Assembly (NCBI GenBank): GCA_002682825.1
Contig: NOKP01000024.1
Span: forward strand, 496,001-560,000
Source: Neonectria sp. B-13
Lineage: Eukaryota; Ascomycota; Sordariomycetes; Hypocreales; Nectriaceae
Direction: 5' to 3'
Length of the DNA stretch: 64,000 nt
Shown here one piece after another: positions 23,490 to 34,347 of this stretch; the stretch's first letter is position 1, and each line of letters opens with the position of its first letter. The notes under the pieces were generated by a model. The model was given only the letters and a program-made list of their open reading frames with translations. It had not been told where the DNA came from and did no database searches. The position numbers were made by a program, and so were the translations under genes.

Positions 23490-24292
23490 ATGCCGGCCAA
23501 CAACAAGCACGTCGTATTCGACATCGTGGGCACCGTTGTGACCTACGATGCCATCATTGCCGCTCTCGAGACCCGGCTCGGTGATCGTCTACGCGCCGAG
23601 TTCGTCAAGCCCTCGATGCTAGGCTACGCCTGGTTTGAGGTCGCCGAGCGTGAGTACACGTACCTGAGCATCTCCGGGCGGTACAGGCGCTTCTACGACG
23701 TCTTTTGCGGCCTGTTCTACCGCATGCTATGGATCTCCGGCATCGAGGAGCCGAGGTCCTTTGCGTCTGACGACGACCTAGCTTACATCGTTGGTCACTT
23801 CAAGGCACTTGAGGTCCGTCCTGGTGCCGCGGAGTGCTTCCGCGTACTGCGTGACGCTGGCTTCACCTGCTGGGCGTTCACGGCTGGGGATACTGAGCAG
23901 GTCAGGGGTTACTTTACGAAGAATGGCATCGACATGCCCCTCGAGAACTTTGTCTCGTGCGACACTCTAGGCATCGGCAAGCCGGCGCCTGAATCATACC
24001 AGCCGCTGTTGAAGCAGTTCGGCACCGAAGAGGCATGGTTTGCGGCGGCGCACATGTGGGACGTATCGTCCGCCAAGCACACTGGGTAAGTCTCATTGCA
24101 CCTGTCATTGGATTGAATGATGGCTAAGACCGGCATTGGAAAAGCTTCAAAGGTGCCTACTGCACCATCTTGGAAAAGGAGTCATGTGCCGACCTGTTTG
24201 GCGAGATGGATGTCACGGCCGATACCCTCCCAGATATGGCTCGCAAGATCATCGAGGCATCCCGGGCCTCCGGACGTGAACGTAGCGGGTAG
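23490..24292 (+). CDS. HAD-superfamily hydrolase, haloacid dehalogenase type
   Basis: A cytosolic hydrolase of the 2-haloacid dehalogenase type. It would act by an Asp nucleophile on a 2-halo acid or, often in fungi, an unknown related substrate. Two exons (23490-24085, 24145-24292) join in frame to 247 residues; the first ATG after the TATA box is used. Motif I is VVFDIVGTVV with nucleophile Asp11. The cap region follows. A motif II-like Thr/Ser lies in WAFTAGD, and the motif III Lys is in GIGKPAPESY. The motif IV region is AAHMWDVSSAKHTGFKGAY, across the intron. Length is typical. The oxidoreductase gene starts 408 bases after its stop on the same strand, so the two may be co-regulated, but they are not in an operon. 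Confidence 0.88.
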
Positions 24293-24700
24293 CGTCGCAT
24301 CTTGGCGCGGTTTCGGAACCGGCAACGTGCCGGTCTTGTCAAGACGCCGCTGGCATCAGATCACACATGGATGCGGAGACCTTTCTATTTCCTACATGTA
24401 CCTACTTCGTAGCTTAACGTCGTACATTATTGCGCATATATCATATGTCCTCCGAGCACATCGTCAGACTTCATCTCTGGCATTGCTGGAGACATCATCT
24501 GAGGTTGATTACTTGACGTCGCGGTGTGACTTCGAATTAAGACCGGCCCAGCCACCGAGTTCCCATCTCTTTTCCAGCCGTGCTTGTCGGTCCACCTCGC
24601 CTTGATCGATCAGTGGCATACTAACTTTGACTTGCGGCAGGGTGTCATCAGAGGCGACAGATCTTCGGTATTTCCATCTTCAGCACACTTGTTGCCCAAG
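24293..24700. other. Short intergenic region between HAD and oxidoreductase genes
   Basis: 408 bases, no gene. It holds the HAD gene's 3' end and the oxidoreductase promoter. No clear TATA box is present; a CCGG lies at about 24542. Confidence 0.4.
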
Positions 24701-26225
24701 ATGAGCGACAAGACCAGCCGCGCCCCCGTCGCCAATCCCGTGATCGCGTTTTGGAACGCCAACGCTCGCGACCTTGATGACCACCGCACCACGCCAGACC
24801 TCCCTCCCACCAGCGACGTCGTCATTATTGGCGGCGGCTTCGCAGGCGTAGCGACGGCGTACCACCTCCTCAAGGACAACCCGCAGCCGCCCTCTGTCGT
24901 CCTCCTGGAGGCGCGAAAGATCTGCTCCGGAGCCACAGGGCGCAATGGCGGACATGTCAAGCCTGACACATACTTCGACGTGCCCAAGTATACCAAGCTC
25001 TATGGCGCCACAGCTGCTGCGGAGCTAGCGGCCTTTGAAGCGTCTAATGTATTCGCGGTGAAGGATCTCGTCGAGAACGAGAAGTTGGATTGTGACTTTC
25101 ATCTCACCAGGGCCGTGGACGTGTTCCTAGACCCCCAGCATGCCCGAGACACAGAGACTGCCTACCGAGAACTAGTAAAGGCTGGAATCGTCGATCTCCG
25201 CGACATTGGCTTCACTTCTAAGAAGGATGCCGAAAGAGTGAGTCCCCCCTGTCTCATGGCTGAAGCAAAGGTACAATCTAGCTCTAACAAAATGCCTTAC
25301 GGTAACAGATCTCTGGAGTTAAAGGCGCTCAGTGCTGTTTCTCATACACTGCGGCACATCTATGGCCATATAAAATGGTTCAGCAGCTCGTCGAGCGCCT
25401 GCTTCTAAAGGGCCTGAATGTCCAGGCTAATACACCCGTGACATCTGTGAGCTCTGCTGCTGATGCCGACGGTTATTGGACAGTCCAAACACCACGCGGC
25501 GCCATCGCCACTCAGAAAGTCGTCTACGCCACCAACGGCTATACGTCGCAAATTCTTCCCGAGTATGTAAACCACATCATACCAGTGCGTGGAATATGCA
25601 GCCACATTGAATCGCCAAAGGGCAAAGATAGTCCTCATCTCGTCAATACGTACGGGCTTCGATTCGACGCTCGCAACAATGACTACTTAGTCCCGCGAGC
25701 AGATGGAAGCATTATAGTTGGAGGAGCAAGGCAAAGATTCTGGCATAACCGAGACTTATGGTTTGACAACGTCCGCGATGATGAGCTTGTCAAGGACGCA
25801 GTGCCGTACTTTGATGAATACATGCAGCGCCATTTTCGCGGATGGGAGGCGAGCGGTGCTAAAACGGAGAAGGTCTGGACAGGAAGTAAGTCTTTTGTTT
25901 TATTTCAAATTTGCTGTGCTTGTTGCTAATTATGACTCCTTTCTTCTTAGTCATGGGCTATAGCTCTGACTTTGTACCCCATATTGGGGAGGTACCTGAT
26001 AAGCCTGGCCAGTTCATCATTGCCGGTTTCTCAGGCTATGGGATGATGAAGATTCTTCTATCAAGCAAGGGACTAGCGGCCATGTTACGCGATGGTACCT
26101 CGTTCGAAGAATCTGGATTGCCCCGAATTTTCAAAGCAACCAAAGAGAGGATCATGAAGCAGGACAGCCCGTTGGAGAACTCGCTGCAGTCACTCTGGAA
26201 TGGAAACTCGAAGGCAAAGCTCTGA
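24701..26225 (+). CDS. FAD-dependent amine/amino-acid oxidoreductase (DAO fold)
   Basis: An FAD enzyme of the D-amino-acid-oxidase fold, most like fungal and bacterial oxidases that act on amines or N-substituted amino acids, such as gamma-glutamylputrescine oxidase. Three exons (24701-25237, 25309-25885, 25951-26225) join in frame to 462 residues. The dinucleotide-binding Rossmann motif is VVIIGGGFAGVATAYHL. LLEARKICSGATGRNGGHVK then matches the FAD-contact segment of the family. NNDYLVPRADGSIIVGGARQ and a C-terminal GFSGYGMMKILLSSKGLA complete the FAD site. The protein ends in AKL, a PTS1-type peroxisomal signal, which fits an H2O2-producing oxidase. The substrate is inferred only; GABA transaminase and D-amino-acid oxidase in the same stretch point to amine or amino-acid breakdown. 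Confidence 0.9.
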
Positions 26226-26271
26226 TAGATCTGTAGTGAGACGAAGTGAATATACAATCTGCAAACTGCTC

Positions 26272-26317
26272 TATAAAAGGATACGTTCTGCTTGACTGTC
26301 TGAGAGGAGTATAAAAA
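26272..26317 (+). promoter_or_regulatory. Two TATA boxes before the small secreted ORF
   Basis: TATAAAAG at 26272-26279 and TATAAAAA at 26310-26317 precede the ATG at 26435 by 163 and 125 bases. Paired TATA boxes suggest a once strong promoter. Confidence 0.45.
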
Positions 26318-26434
26318 CGTGCCATCGTCCTCTCTCAGAACAGCAAACATCGCCCAGAGAAACCATCCTCGCTCACAGCAATCATTTTAGGATAGACACT
26401 GCATCCCTATCACAGGACCATTCGACTTCTCGAA

Positions 26435-26629
26435 ATGTATATCCAGCGCATCATCACTGCCCTGGCGCTGACGAGCACTGCTGCCGGCTAGAGCTTGAAG
26501 ATCCCCACTAGAAAACTTTCAATTCATCTCTTGGGAATTTACGATCGTGAATTTAGAGACTTGCCGAAAGTACAATGCAAAGACTCCATCTTCTTGGCAA
26601 AAGTCAACCTTCTCCATCTAAGACTGTAA
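26435..26629 (+). pseudogene. Small secreted-peptide ORF interrupted by a stop
   Basis: The ATG at 26435 opens MYIQRIITALALTSTAAG, a good signal peptide, followed at once by TAG (26489-26491). Beyond the TAG the same frame stays open for 45 more codons (SLKIPTRKLS... to ...LHLRL) and ends at a TAA (26627-26629). One change, for example from CAG, would explain the break. The mature part has a single Cys and matches nothing I recognise. It resembles a decayed effector-like or cell-wall peptide gene, or a chance signal-like ORF. Confidence 0.4.
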
Positions 26630-29023
26630 GCAAACCCATGTCATCTGTGTGAGGACGCTTTATCACGAGAGCAGGGAAAATGACAGGGGACATTTTTCCC
26701 TTGAGCTCAAGGATCGAATCCATAATATCTAGTTGATATGAAGCTGGGGCGCGAGGCAGTTATAGGCTCGCCACCGCTATAGCCGCAGCAAGTACCAGGT
26801 TGACAAAACCAATCGAGGAATGATACACTACGTAGTTCTGGGCGTCATAGTGAACTTAGACTGTAGCCAAGGATAATTCTTGTTAGCTACAGAGGGTGTG
26901 TGCAAGAAGGAAGAATGAATAGGTCTCGATACATTGTGTCTCGTCCTAGACTCACTTTCCCCGTGGCGCTCCTTTGTAGTGAGGATCGCCTGAGGCAGGG
27001 AAATCCAGTTAAACCTTAGTGGTTTGTGCTTTATACTTAGTAAACGGTCAAGAAGCTGGCTGACCGCCGAGGTGAACAGAAGGGTGAGGGTGCAGAAGCG
27101 GAACGCATGGCAATGCTTTCACGCCGTGCTCAGTAACTACTCCATACATACTCTAACTCGGAGCTAATTTTGAAATCATTCATAGCTCCCCAAACATTGT
27201 CGTATGGGCCGATGGCAGGTGTATCTTGGCTTAACTAACGGATGCGCAGGATCTCGGCCCGACCCAAGAGCATCCAAAACGCATTGATAGCTACACAGTG
27301 CAGCCTTGGCTTCTACCGAGTAAAAGATACTCCGATGCGATTTGCCAGCTCTTAAAACCTACAGCTAGGGCGCAGCCCGTTGTTCTTAAGCATGTGCCGG
27401 GTTTCGTTTGCTTCTACTTTCTCATGACACTCATTGCCTCACCGTCTTCTCGAAAAGTATTGGATAATTGTCCTGGAGAAAGGAACACATGCAAATATCA
27501 CATTCGGCAAACATAGGCAGCAAACGCCAATTGTCGCGCTCAGCGAGCTTCTCGACGCAAGACAGGTTAAATCCGTAAATGGGTTAATATAGGTAGTTAA
27601 GTTACCTTTACGCACGTGAAGGAGTTATTCAAGGCTTCAAATTAAAGGCAACTTAGGGGAAAAAAAATTAAAACGTCAACTATTAAGTAATACCTGGAAA
27701 GAGTCGAAAACCGTCCATTTCGAATATGAACCGGTCGCGCGGGATTATCTGACCTAAAATCTTAGCCCCAGCCTTAAAATGAAGATATTGTCACAGGATC
27801 AGCTGTCTACAAATAGCTTCCCTCCCCTAGATACTGAGTAGCTGATGCGAGCGTCTAGATTAATGTATCTTCCATAGTCCCTTATATTAGCAAGCGTGTC
27901 AACGATCAACTCCGAAGCAACAGCCTATTGTAGAAGGGGGCTAATCTCTACAACGGCATCTTGGATCCTTGAGGCCGATGGCCTCAAATAGAGGTTTCAC
28001 CAAGATACTTAGAACAATCCAATGGGTGCCACTGATCTGTGGCTCCCAAACTTTCCAATCAATAACACATCAACGACTTCACCGGGTACTATGTTCGTGG
28101 TGCTATGCCGCAACAAGCCCGATTTTGTCTTGGAAAAAACGCTCGAAGAGGAGCAGTCTTATCACGAGAAGCTACACAGTTTTTAGAACTTATGTGGACG
28201 CGTGTTCAATAGCACATGCTAGCTCACTTAACACAATGGGTTCGAATACACCTGCAGTATCTGCGTAGAACCTTTCATTTCGGCCTCTGGGTTTATCGAA
28301 AAGAAAACACAAAACCTTTTAACCCCAGATGGAAAAAATACATAAACGAGAGAGAGGGCCAGCGAGAGAAAGAGAGGGAACACGCTTTTAGAATGTTGTT
28401 CCTTCAGTTGAGATTCAGCGAACCCAGTTTAGCATATAAGGGTCACTTTGAGAAGAGCACCGACTGTCATCTATGCCGGCGAATCTTCGTCTCGAGATCA
28501 AGCTAAATGGGCGTCCTGCGTCACAACTGCATTAAAGGCTAAACGGACCCGGAATAATGAATATACTTAACGTTCAATCAGGGTACACCAGAAACAGCCA
28601 GTTAAAATCAGCTATTCAGGTTTCGAAAAGGCCAGGCGCCGGGGATTGATCACGAGTAGTTTTGCGCTTAGCTCTGGCGGCTCATCTTGTCTCGACTAGT
28701 AATGGTCCTTGTCACGGAGACCCTGGGTTTGCTCTGCAACGCCTGCAAGAGGTACGCATCTAACTTCCCTTTGTGTTTTGCCACCAGTTGAATTACCCTT
28801 GGTAATCGGTATAAATTAGTTTCAGAAACACAAAAAAGGGATGGCAGTGAGGGAACCGGTAAAAAGAAGTCGCTTGAAACTATCAAAGGACTTGAGCCGT
28901 CCATCAAGATTACTACGATCCCAACTCCGTAACTCATTTCTGACTTTTTCTGACAACTGAGTGGATAAAAAGAGGTGTCTGTTAGGATGCGAGATGCAGC
29001 CGAGGTCCTAAGTGATCCCCACC

Positions 29024-30167
29024 TCAAACCTGGCCTCTGTCCCTTTTGATTCTCCACTGAAGTGCACTACACAGGTCGTACAATGTGGATAACACTGGTG
29101 TAGCTACTCTTTGCCTTATATATGCTTCTCGAACAACTTCTCCAAGGATATTCTCATGCTCGATAAAATTTCCCTGTGACCAAGAAAACCCGTTAGCCAC
29201 TGTATTTTCGTGCAACTAGGATACGAATCCACGAACCTTCTGCAAGTCAATCTGCATGCTTGGAACGATGTCTTCATCTATCGGGTTGCTCTGGATAGTC
29301 TTTTCAACAACATCGTCCGGAAGTAAGTATCCAGCAGCCTTCGCCACTTCGATAACTTCCTTCATGGCAGGAATGACTAGAGCGTCCATGGCTGTGCCCA
29401 TCCGCTGCAATTCGCCGGTGTTTAGCCCCGTTATCGCACAGATTGGGTTAAAAGAGGCATTATAGACCAGTTTACTCCAGCGATCGAAATCCACATTTGG
29501 CTTGTAGAGGCAAGTGGTTCGGCCTCCGACACTGTAGATTTTCACAAACCGCTGGGCAGCCTTTTGCTGTTCTTCATGGCTCAGGAGATGGTTCTCAAAG
29601 GCTCCGATATGCAAAATGTCATTTTGCTTCTGTTCGATAACACCAGGTGCGACCTCATGTGCATCAATCCGGCTGACGCCGGAGATGATGATGTTGGAAG
29701 GAAACCGGTGAAACAAGGGGTTTTGGATGTTTAATCCATTCTGGATTAAAACGATAGCAGTGTGACCTGGTGATACTGCCGGGGCAATAATATCACACAC
29801 TGTTGGACTGACATCTGGGATATTCTTGGTGCAGCACACGATATAGTCGAACGGTCGGTTGGGGGTCAAGTCAGAAATTTTGGGGACAGCATTCAAGACT
29901 GTAGGCCACATTCTCTCCGGCTTGGTCAGCGATCGAGAAGATTTTCACAGGTGGGTGGAATCTGAACTGACCTTCGGTTGGCCGCCAATTTTGAATCTCG
30001 CCGTGCTCGCACGACTTGATCCAGAATCCCCTATCCCTCACCTTTTCGTAGTTAGACCGCAAGGCGGAGGAGACTTCTGCCAGCCCTCCAAGCTCGAGAT
30101 TAAGGGCAGCAATTGTACCTATCCCACCGCTGCCAACTATAAGTACTCGAGCCTTTTCAGAAGCCAT
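29024..30167 (-). CDS. Ketopantoate-reductase-like (ApbA/PanE) oxidoreductase
   Basis: An NADPH-dependent 2-keto-acid reductase of the 2-dehydropantoate 2-reductase family. Three exons (30167-29972, 29898-29237, 29173-29024) join in frame to 335 residues. The N-terminal Rossmann motif is ARVLIVGSGGIGTIAALNLE. DYIVCCTKNIPD and IVLIQNGLNIQ fit the cofactor half. FDRWSKLVYNASFNPICAIT carries the family's conserved Lys/Asn pair. The junction DLQK/GNFIEHENILGEVVREA restores the C-terminal substrate motif. Many fungal paralogues are not pantothenate enzymes and reduce other 2-keto acids. It is transcribed divergently from the D-amino-acid oxidase, whose products are 2-keto acids, so reduction of those to 2-hydroxy acids is a reasonable guess. 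Confidence 0.9.
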
Positions 30168-30958
30168 CGTTGTAGACAATCCTGGTCTCATGCCGCAGCT
30201 AGAAATTGCGTCAAGCAAGGAAGACCAACAGAAGAGAGTGTGAAGTTATATTATGTGTAGATCGGCTTGGGACTATGCTCCCTTTTCTGTAGCCTCCTTC
30301 AGTCTCAAACTCCTCTCTTCTTTGCTCCATCTAGTTTGGGCCGGTCCGGTGGTGTATTTGGCCGGAATCCCGCTTCTCAATTCGATAGAGACCTAGTTAC
30401 GTGGGTCGTAGCGTAAGGACGCAAAAACTTATTCTTCACCAGAATACGCCCTGAAGATACCTACGAACGGCTCAATTTAAAACTTATTTGCTTTCGGAAG
30501 GCGTCTATTGATTAGGCCGGTCCGGTAGCTGGATTCCGCTTCCCAATTAAATACATGTCCAGAATGGTCCATTTTCTGAAGCTTTCCGCTACTCCAAATC
30601 CGGGTTGACCGGCACCGGATACCGGCTTTTTGGCTCTTCATGCCGGCATACTGTACCGGTTCAATTCCCCGGGAGAAATGAAAACTTGCGATTCAGTGAG
30701 GTTAGCTGAGCTGCGATCATTCAACAGATTCTCCGGGCTTGACTGCGCTATGTATCTGCACATCTTTACCACACGAGTCGCCCTCTGTGGATTGACTGAC
30801 ATTTGGAGTCCTGAGACGCCAATATTAAATACACCCTTTGGCCGCGTTAAGACCAAGCAGTTCTTCCTAGTAGGTACCACCTTACATCGCCTCGTCTTGA
30901 ATGACTTGTATCCCGCACTCTTTATAATTAGCAAACTTTGTTCGGGAAAGCATTTGAC
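30168..30958. promoter_or_regulatory. Divergent promoter region with repeated CCGG elements
   Basis: 791 bases lie between the ATGs of the reductase (-) and D-amino-acid oxidase (+). Two similar blocks occur in the same orientation. At 30339-30385, GGCCGGTCCGGT is followed by GGAATCCCGCTTCTCAATT. At 30514-30550, GGCCGGTCCGGT is followed by GGATTCCGCTTCCCAATT. Five more CCGG units lie between 30599 and 30661. CCG/CGG half-sites are what Zn2Cys6 regulators bind, so shared control of both genes is plausible but not shown. Confidence 0.5.
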
Positions 30959-32103
30959 ATGGAGATCGGCATCATTGGCTCCGGAGTCATCGGACTCACG
31001 TCGGCTCTTGCCCTCGTCGACGCTGGATACTCTGTGACTATCGTTGCGCGCGAGTTACCGGGAGATGATTCACAAAGATGGGCAAGTCCTTGGTAGGGAC
31101 TACTTCACTATTCGTTTCATTTCATTCCTTGGTAGCTGACGGAATGTGGTTCTATAAAGGGCTGGCGCTGGCATTCTCCCTTACCCTGACAGCGAAGGGC
31201 ACGATTTGCAGACCGAAGGATTCAAGTTTTATTGGGCGCTGGCCCATCGCGACCCAACCAGTGGCGTACAGGTGTGTATCACTTAGTCAACTTCTGCGTC
31301 CGATTGCAATAATCAAGTTACCGAATCGATGCTAAAAAAACAACAACAATAAGGTGGTAGATGTTACCGAGTACTACGATGATCGAAGTGATGATTCCAC
31401 GATCTGGTATAAGCGCATGGTCCCTAAATATCGCCGCCTGCAATCAAAAGATCTCCCAGCAAATGCCAAGATCGGGTTCAAGTATCAGTCGATGACTGTC
31501 AACCCAGCAGTATTTTTACCCTGGATCAAGGAGCTCCTTCACAAGAAAGGGGTGCGTTTCATTCGGGCGGATGTCAAGTCCATGGACGATGCTCGCTCGA
31601 TCTTGAAAACAAAGGTTATAGTCAACGCAACTGGCTTGGGAGCCTTTGACCTTGCTGGTGATGACAAGGTGGTCGCAGTTCGGGGTCAGACAATGCTTGT
31701 TGAGAGCGATTCTCACGAAATGATAATGTTCCAGGGCTCTCACTATACCTACCAGATTCCACGGATGTACAGCGGAGGCGTGATTGTGGGCGGAGTCAGC
31801 CAGAAAGGAAATCTGGACACGAAAGTCGACCCCGCAACACGAAATGACATCTTACGACGTATGAACCTTGTCACAAACAACCGGTTTCAGTCGGTGGATC
31901 TCGACAAACATGTCATGAAAGATCTGGTTGCCTTTCGGCCGAGTAGAGAAGGAGGATATCGACTTGAACGGGAGGGAGATGTAGTTCATGCATATGGCTT
32001 CAACACCCTTGGGTACACCTATAGCTACGGAGTCGCGTTGAGGGTTTTGGAGTTAACGAAGGCTGCGGTGTCTGAGAAGAGAGCATTGAGAGGCAATCTG
32101 TAA
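30959..32103 (+). CDS. D-amino-acid oxidase
   Basis: An FAD flavoprotein that oxidises D-amino acids to imino acids with release of H2O2; the imino acids hydrolyse to 2-keto acids and ammonia. Three exons (30959-31092, 31160-31271, 31354-32103) join in frame to 331 residues. The FAD motif is [20 protein letters not shown]. The first junction restores [18 protein letters not shown], matching the family's [21 protein letters not shown] and VRGQTMLVE follow. The C-terminal signature is [12 protein letters not shown], with the substrate-binding Arg, then [20 protein letters not shown]. Length is slightly short for the family. It ends GNL, not a PTS1 signal, unlike many fungal members, so its location is uncertain. 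RidA lies convergently 264 bases away. Confidence 0.95.
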
Positions 32104-32367
32104 GAAGATTTCCTTATCCAGTGTAACGAGGTACAAACATGCATCCATTGGAGTATTAGGCTACCAGTTAGTGGGGATTCTCCTTGAATATAGTTATCAT
32201 TATATGATCCGTTCTACTTTTACGCCATGTACCTTGGACATTATAAGTTAGTACGAGTTATAGTTAATTATATGCCTTGTCGTTCTTGTATTTCTCCGTT
32301 ACTTGTATGGATATTCTTGCACGAACATACTTTGAACGTTGTATTTACAACTTTATGAACGCATTAT

Positions 32368-32896
32368 CTAAAGGCGGGAGCTGCAGGAATTCGCCAAGGC
32401 AACGCACTCTATTTCCACCTCCAAATTCTTCGGCAGCGTCTTAACAGCAACACAACTCCGGGCTGGTTCATGGGTGAAATAGGTTGCGTAAACCGAGTTA
32501 AACTCGGCAAAATTGTTCATGTCATCCAAGAAAACCGTGACTTTGACCACCCGGCTGATATCACTCCCCGCCGCCGCCAAGACCGCCTTCACGCTCTTGC
32601 AACACGCATGAGTTTTGTCCGCAATGCTTCCTTCAAGGGGAGTGCCGTTGGAATCAATTGGAATCTGACCCGAAAGAAAAACATAAGGACCAGCAGCCAC
32701 TGCCTGGGACTTTATGGACGAATCGTTAGTAACTTTGATGTCGACACGCAAATCAGCAAATAAATGGAGTCATACATAAGGTCCAATTGCTACCCAAACG
32801 TTAGTTTCTTGTCGAAAGGAATATTGTCCGTGTCCGCAAAGTTACTTACCAGGACATCCTTCAGATGTTGAAACGATAGAAAGTTCCGAGGGCATG
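32368..32896 (-). CDS. RidA/YjgF/YER057c-type imine deaminase, apparent frameshift in exon 1
   Basis: RidA proteins hydrolyse reactive enamine/imine intermediates, such as those from amino-acid oxidases and PLP enzymes. The main exon (32709-32368) encodes SQAVAAGPYVFLSGQIPIDS and the conserved Arg in EPARSCVAVKTLPKNLEVEIE. A 14-nt exon (32789-32776) supplies AIGPY, giving the family's AIGPY-SQAV. Exon 1 (to 32850) ends STSEGCP in the frame that joins AIGPY. However, the only nearby ATG (32896) is one base out of that frame and runs into TGA after 11 codons. Four A residues at 32880-32883, where three would restore frame, are the likely cause: a frameshift, a sequence error or an unseen upstream start. 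The C-terminus is SRL, a PTS1-type peroxisomal signal. Confidence 0.8.
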
Positions 32897-34347
32897 TTGT
32901 CTAAAAGTCACAAGAGAGAAGAAGTCAGTTTTGTTTCTTTCTTGGACTGACTGATAGAGAGTGCCCGTGTTATACAAGTTGGCGTGAAGCATCTCTTATA
33001 ATGCGCGAGAATTGCGGTTAGGGCCGGGCGGTAACTGAAAACACTACGACAAGGTGTATCATCCCCCTTATCACTTTGAACACCGGATAAACAGGTCGGC
33101 TTGTTGTCCCGGTGCCATGACGAAAGGTTTCAAATGCCCAGTGTGCCCGGAGTGCCCACAGTGCTGGAAACCCAAGACCGAAACTTACTTCCCCGCTCAC
33201 CGGGCCAAGAGCCGGTGCAGAACACCGCGTACTTCAGATTACCTAATAATTCGTATCTCTTCAGCCGGTTTGGGACCTCTATTGTTTTAAAATTCCCCAC
33301 TCTGCAAGAACTCGGACTGTTGTTATCCTAACCGGAGTGGGCTCCCCCGCTGAAATTTGGCAAACATACCCCGGCAAATATATCCTTATTGAGGTTACGT
33401 CATGAAGTGTGTGAGACGGTGTGCATGCCGGACAAGACACGGAGTGGTTGTGGGTCCGCGACTTAAGGTCTGAAAGGGCTTCGGACCCGGTCTCAACCCC
33501 GTATCACGCCAAAGCCCAGCCGGTTTCGGCAGTTCAGCGGCCGATGTGTGCCGCTTTGTCATTCCCTACTCCAGGCAATTGAAGATCTTACCAGTACCGA
33601 GGCCTGAACCGGATACGTGTACCATAGTAAACCTTATCGTCTGCCGGCCGTGATCACATGCTAAAGAATCCTGCCTCTCTGGGCGGCAACCGGCAAGTAG
33701 TCACCTAGAGATAGCTAGCCCAAGGTTGTCTTCCAGAATCTTGAGATAAAACCCCTCACGGAAAAGAGGGGCTCGAGGCCCTCAAGGATGAATGACATCA
33801 TCATCATTGAATCCATGCTCTATTGAACGCTAAGACCATTTGATCGAATGTGCCGTACACGATCCAACAAGTTCCATATGTGCAAGCGTTGACCTACATA
33901 GCATAGCTAACTAATGCAATGCGAGGTAACAGCTTTGCATATTTAATATATTAGTATGATTGGTGCAAATTTGCTGTACAAGGGAAGGGGCTACCCTATA
34001 ACCATTGCTCATTGGTTAAGCTTGCATAGAACAAGAGGGCTACACCCTCTAGCCTAAGTCCTTTAAATCTATTATAACAGGGGCTATGATTAAGAGTACA
34101 TTGACTTGGGAAAGTATATGCAAGAGACAGCTAATAAAAAGAAATCCAGCTAGCTATCCTCAATTAATCTATATCTTTGTGTATTAAAACAGCATCTTCT
34201 TCTCCTCTAAGTACATTTCCCCCTCTTCTTCTCTGTCCTTACCCGCTTTACCCCATAGCATAGCAACTCTTTCCTAACTCTTATCTCAGTATATATTATA
34301 CTATCTATTATATCTTGCCATCACCCTTTCTATATCCACAGTTCAAT
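32897..34347. other. Intergenic region, CCGG-rich then AT-rich
   Basis: 1.45 kb with no supported gene. From about 33010 to 33670 many CCGG/CGG units occur, including ACCGGATAAACAGGTCGG at about 33081, which could belong to the RidA promoter. From about 33830 to 34315 base composition turns AT-rich with many TA dinucleotides. This marks a compositional border before the pseudokinase gene. Confidence 0.4.

Larger units (their letters stand above)
26226..29023. other. Long intergenic region, mostly featureless
   Basis: 2.8 kb. Apart from the small interrupted secreted-peptide ORF at 26435-26629 and its TATA boxes, no gene is supported. Parts (about 27540-27700) are AT-rich with A runs. An open stretch at 28216-28506 contains a GA-rich, Arg/Glu-coding tract and looks spurious. 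Confidence 0.4.

Noticed and set aside
28216..28506. 96-codon open frame with an Arg/Glu-rich stretch
   Set aside because: The Arg/Glu part comes from a GA-rich low-complexity tract; there is no promoter-like context or recognisable motif.
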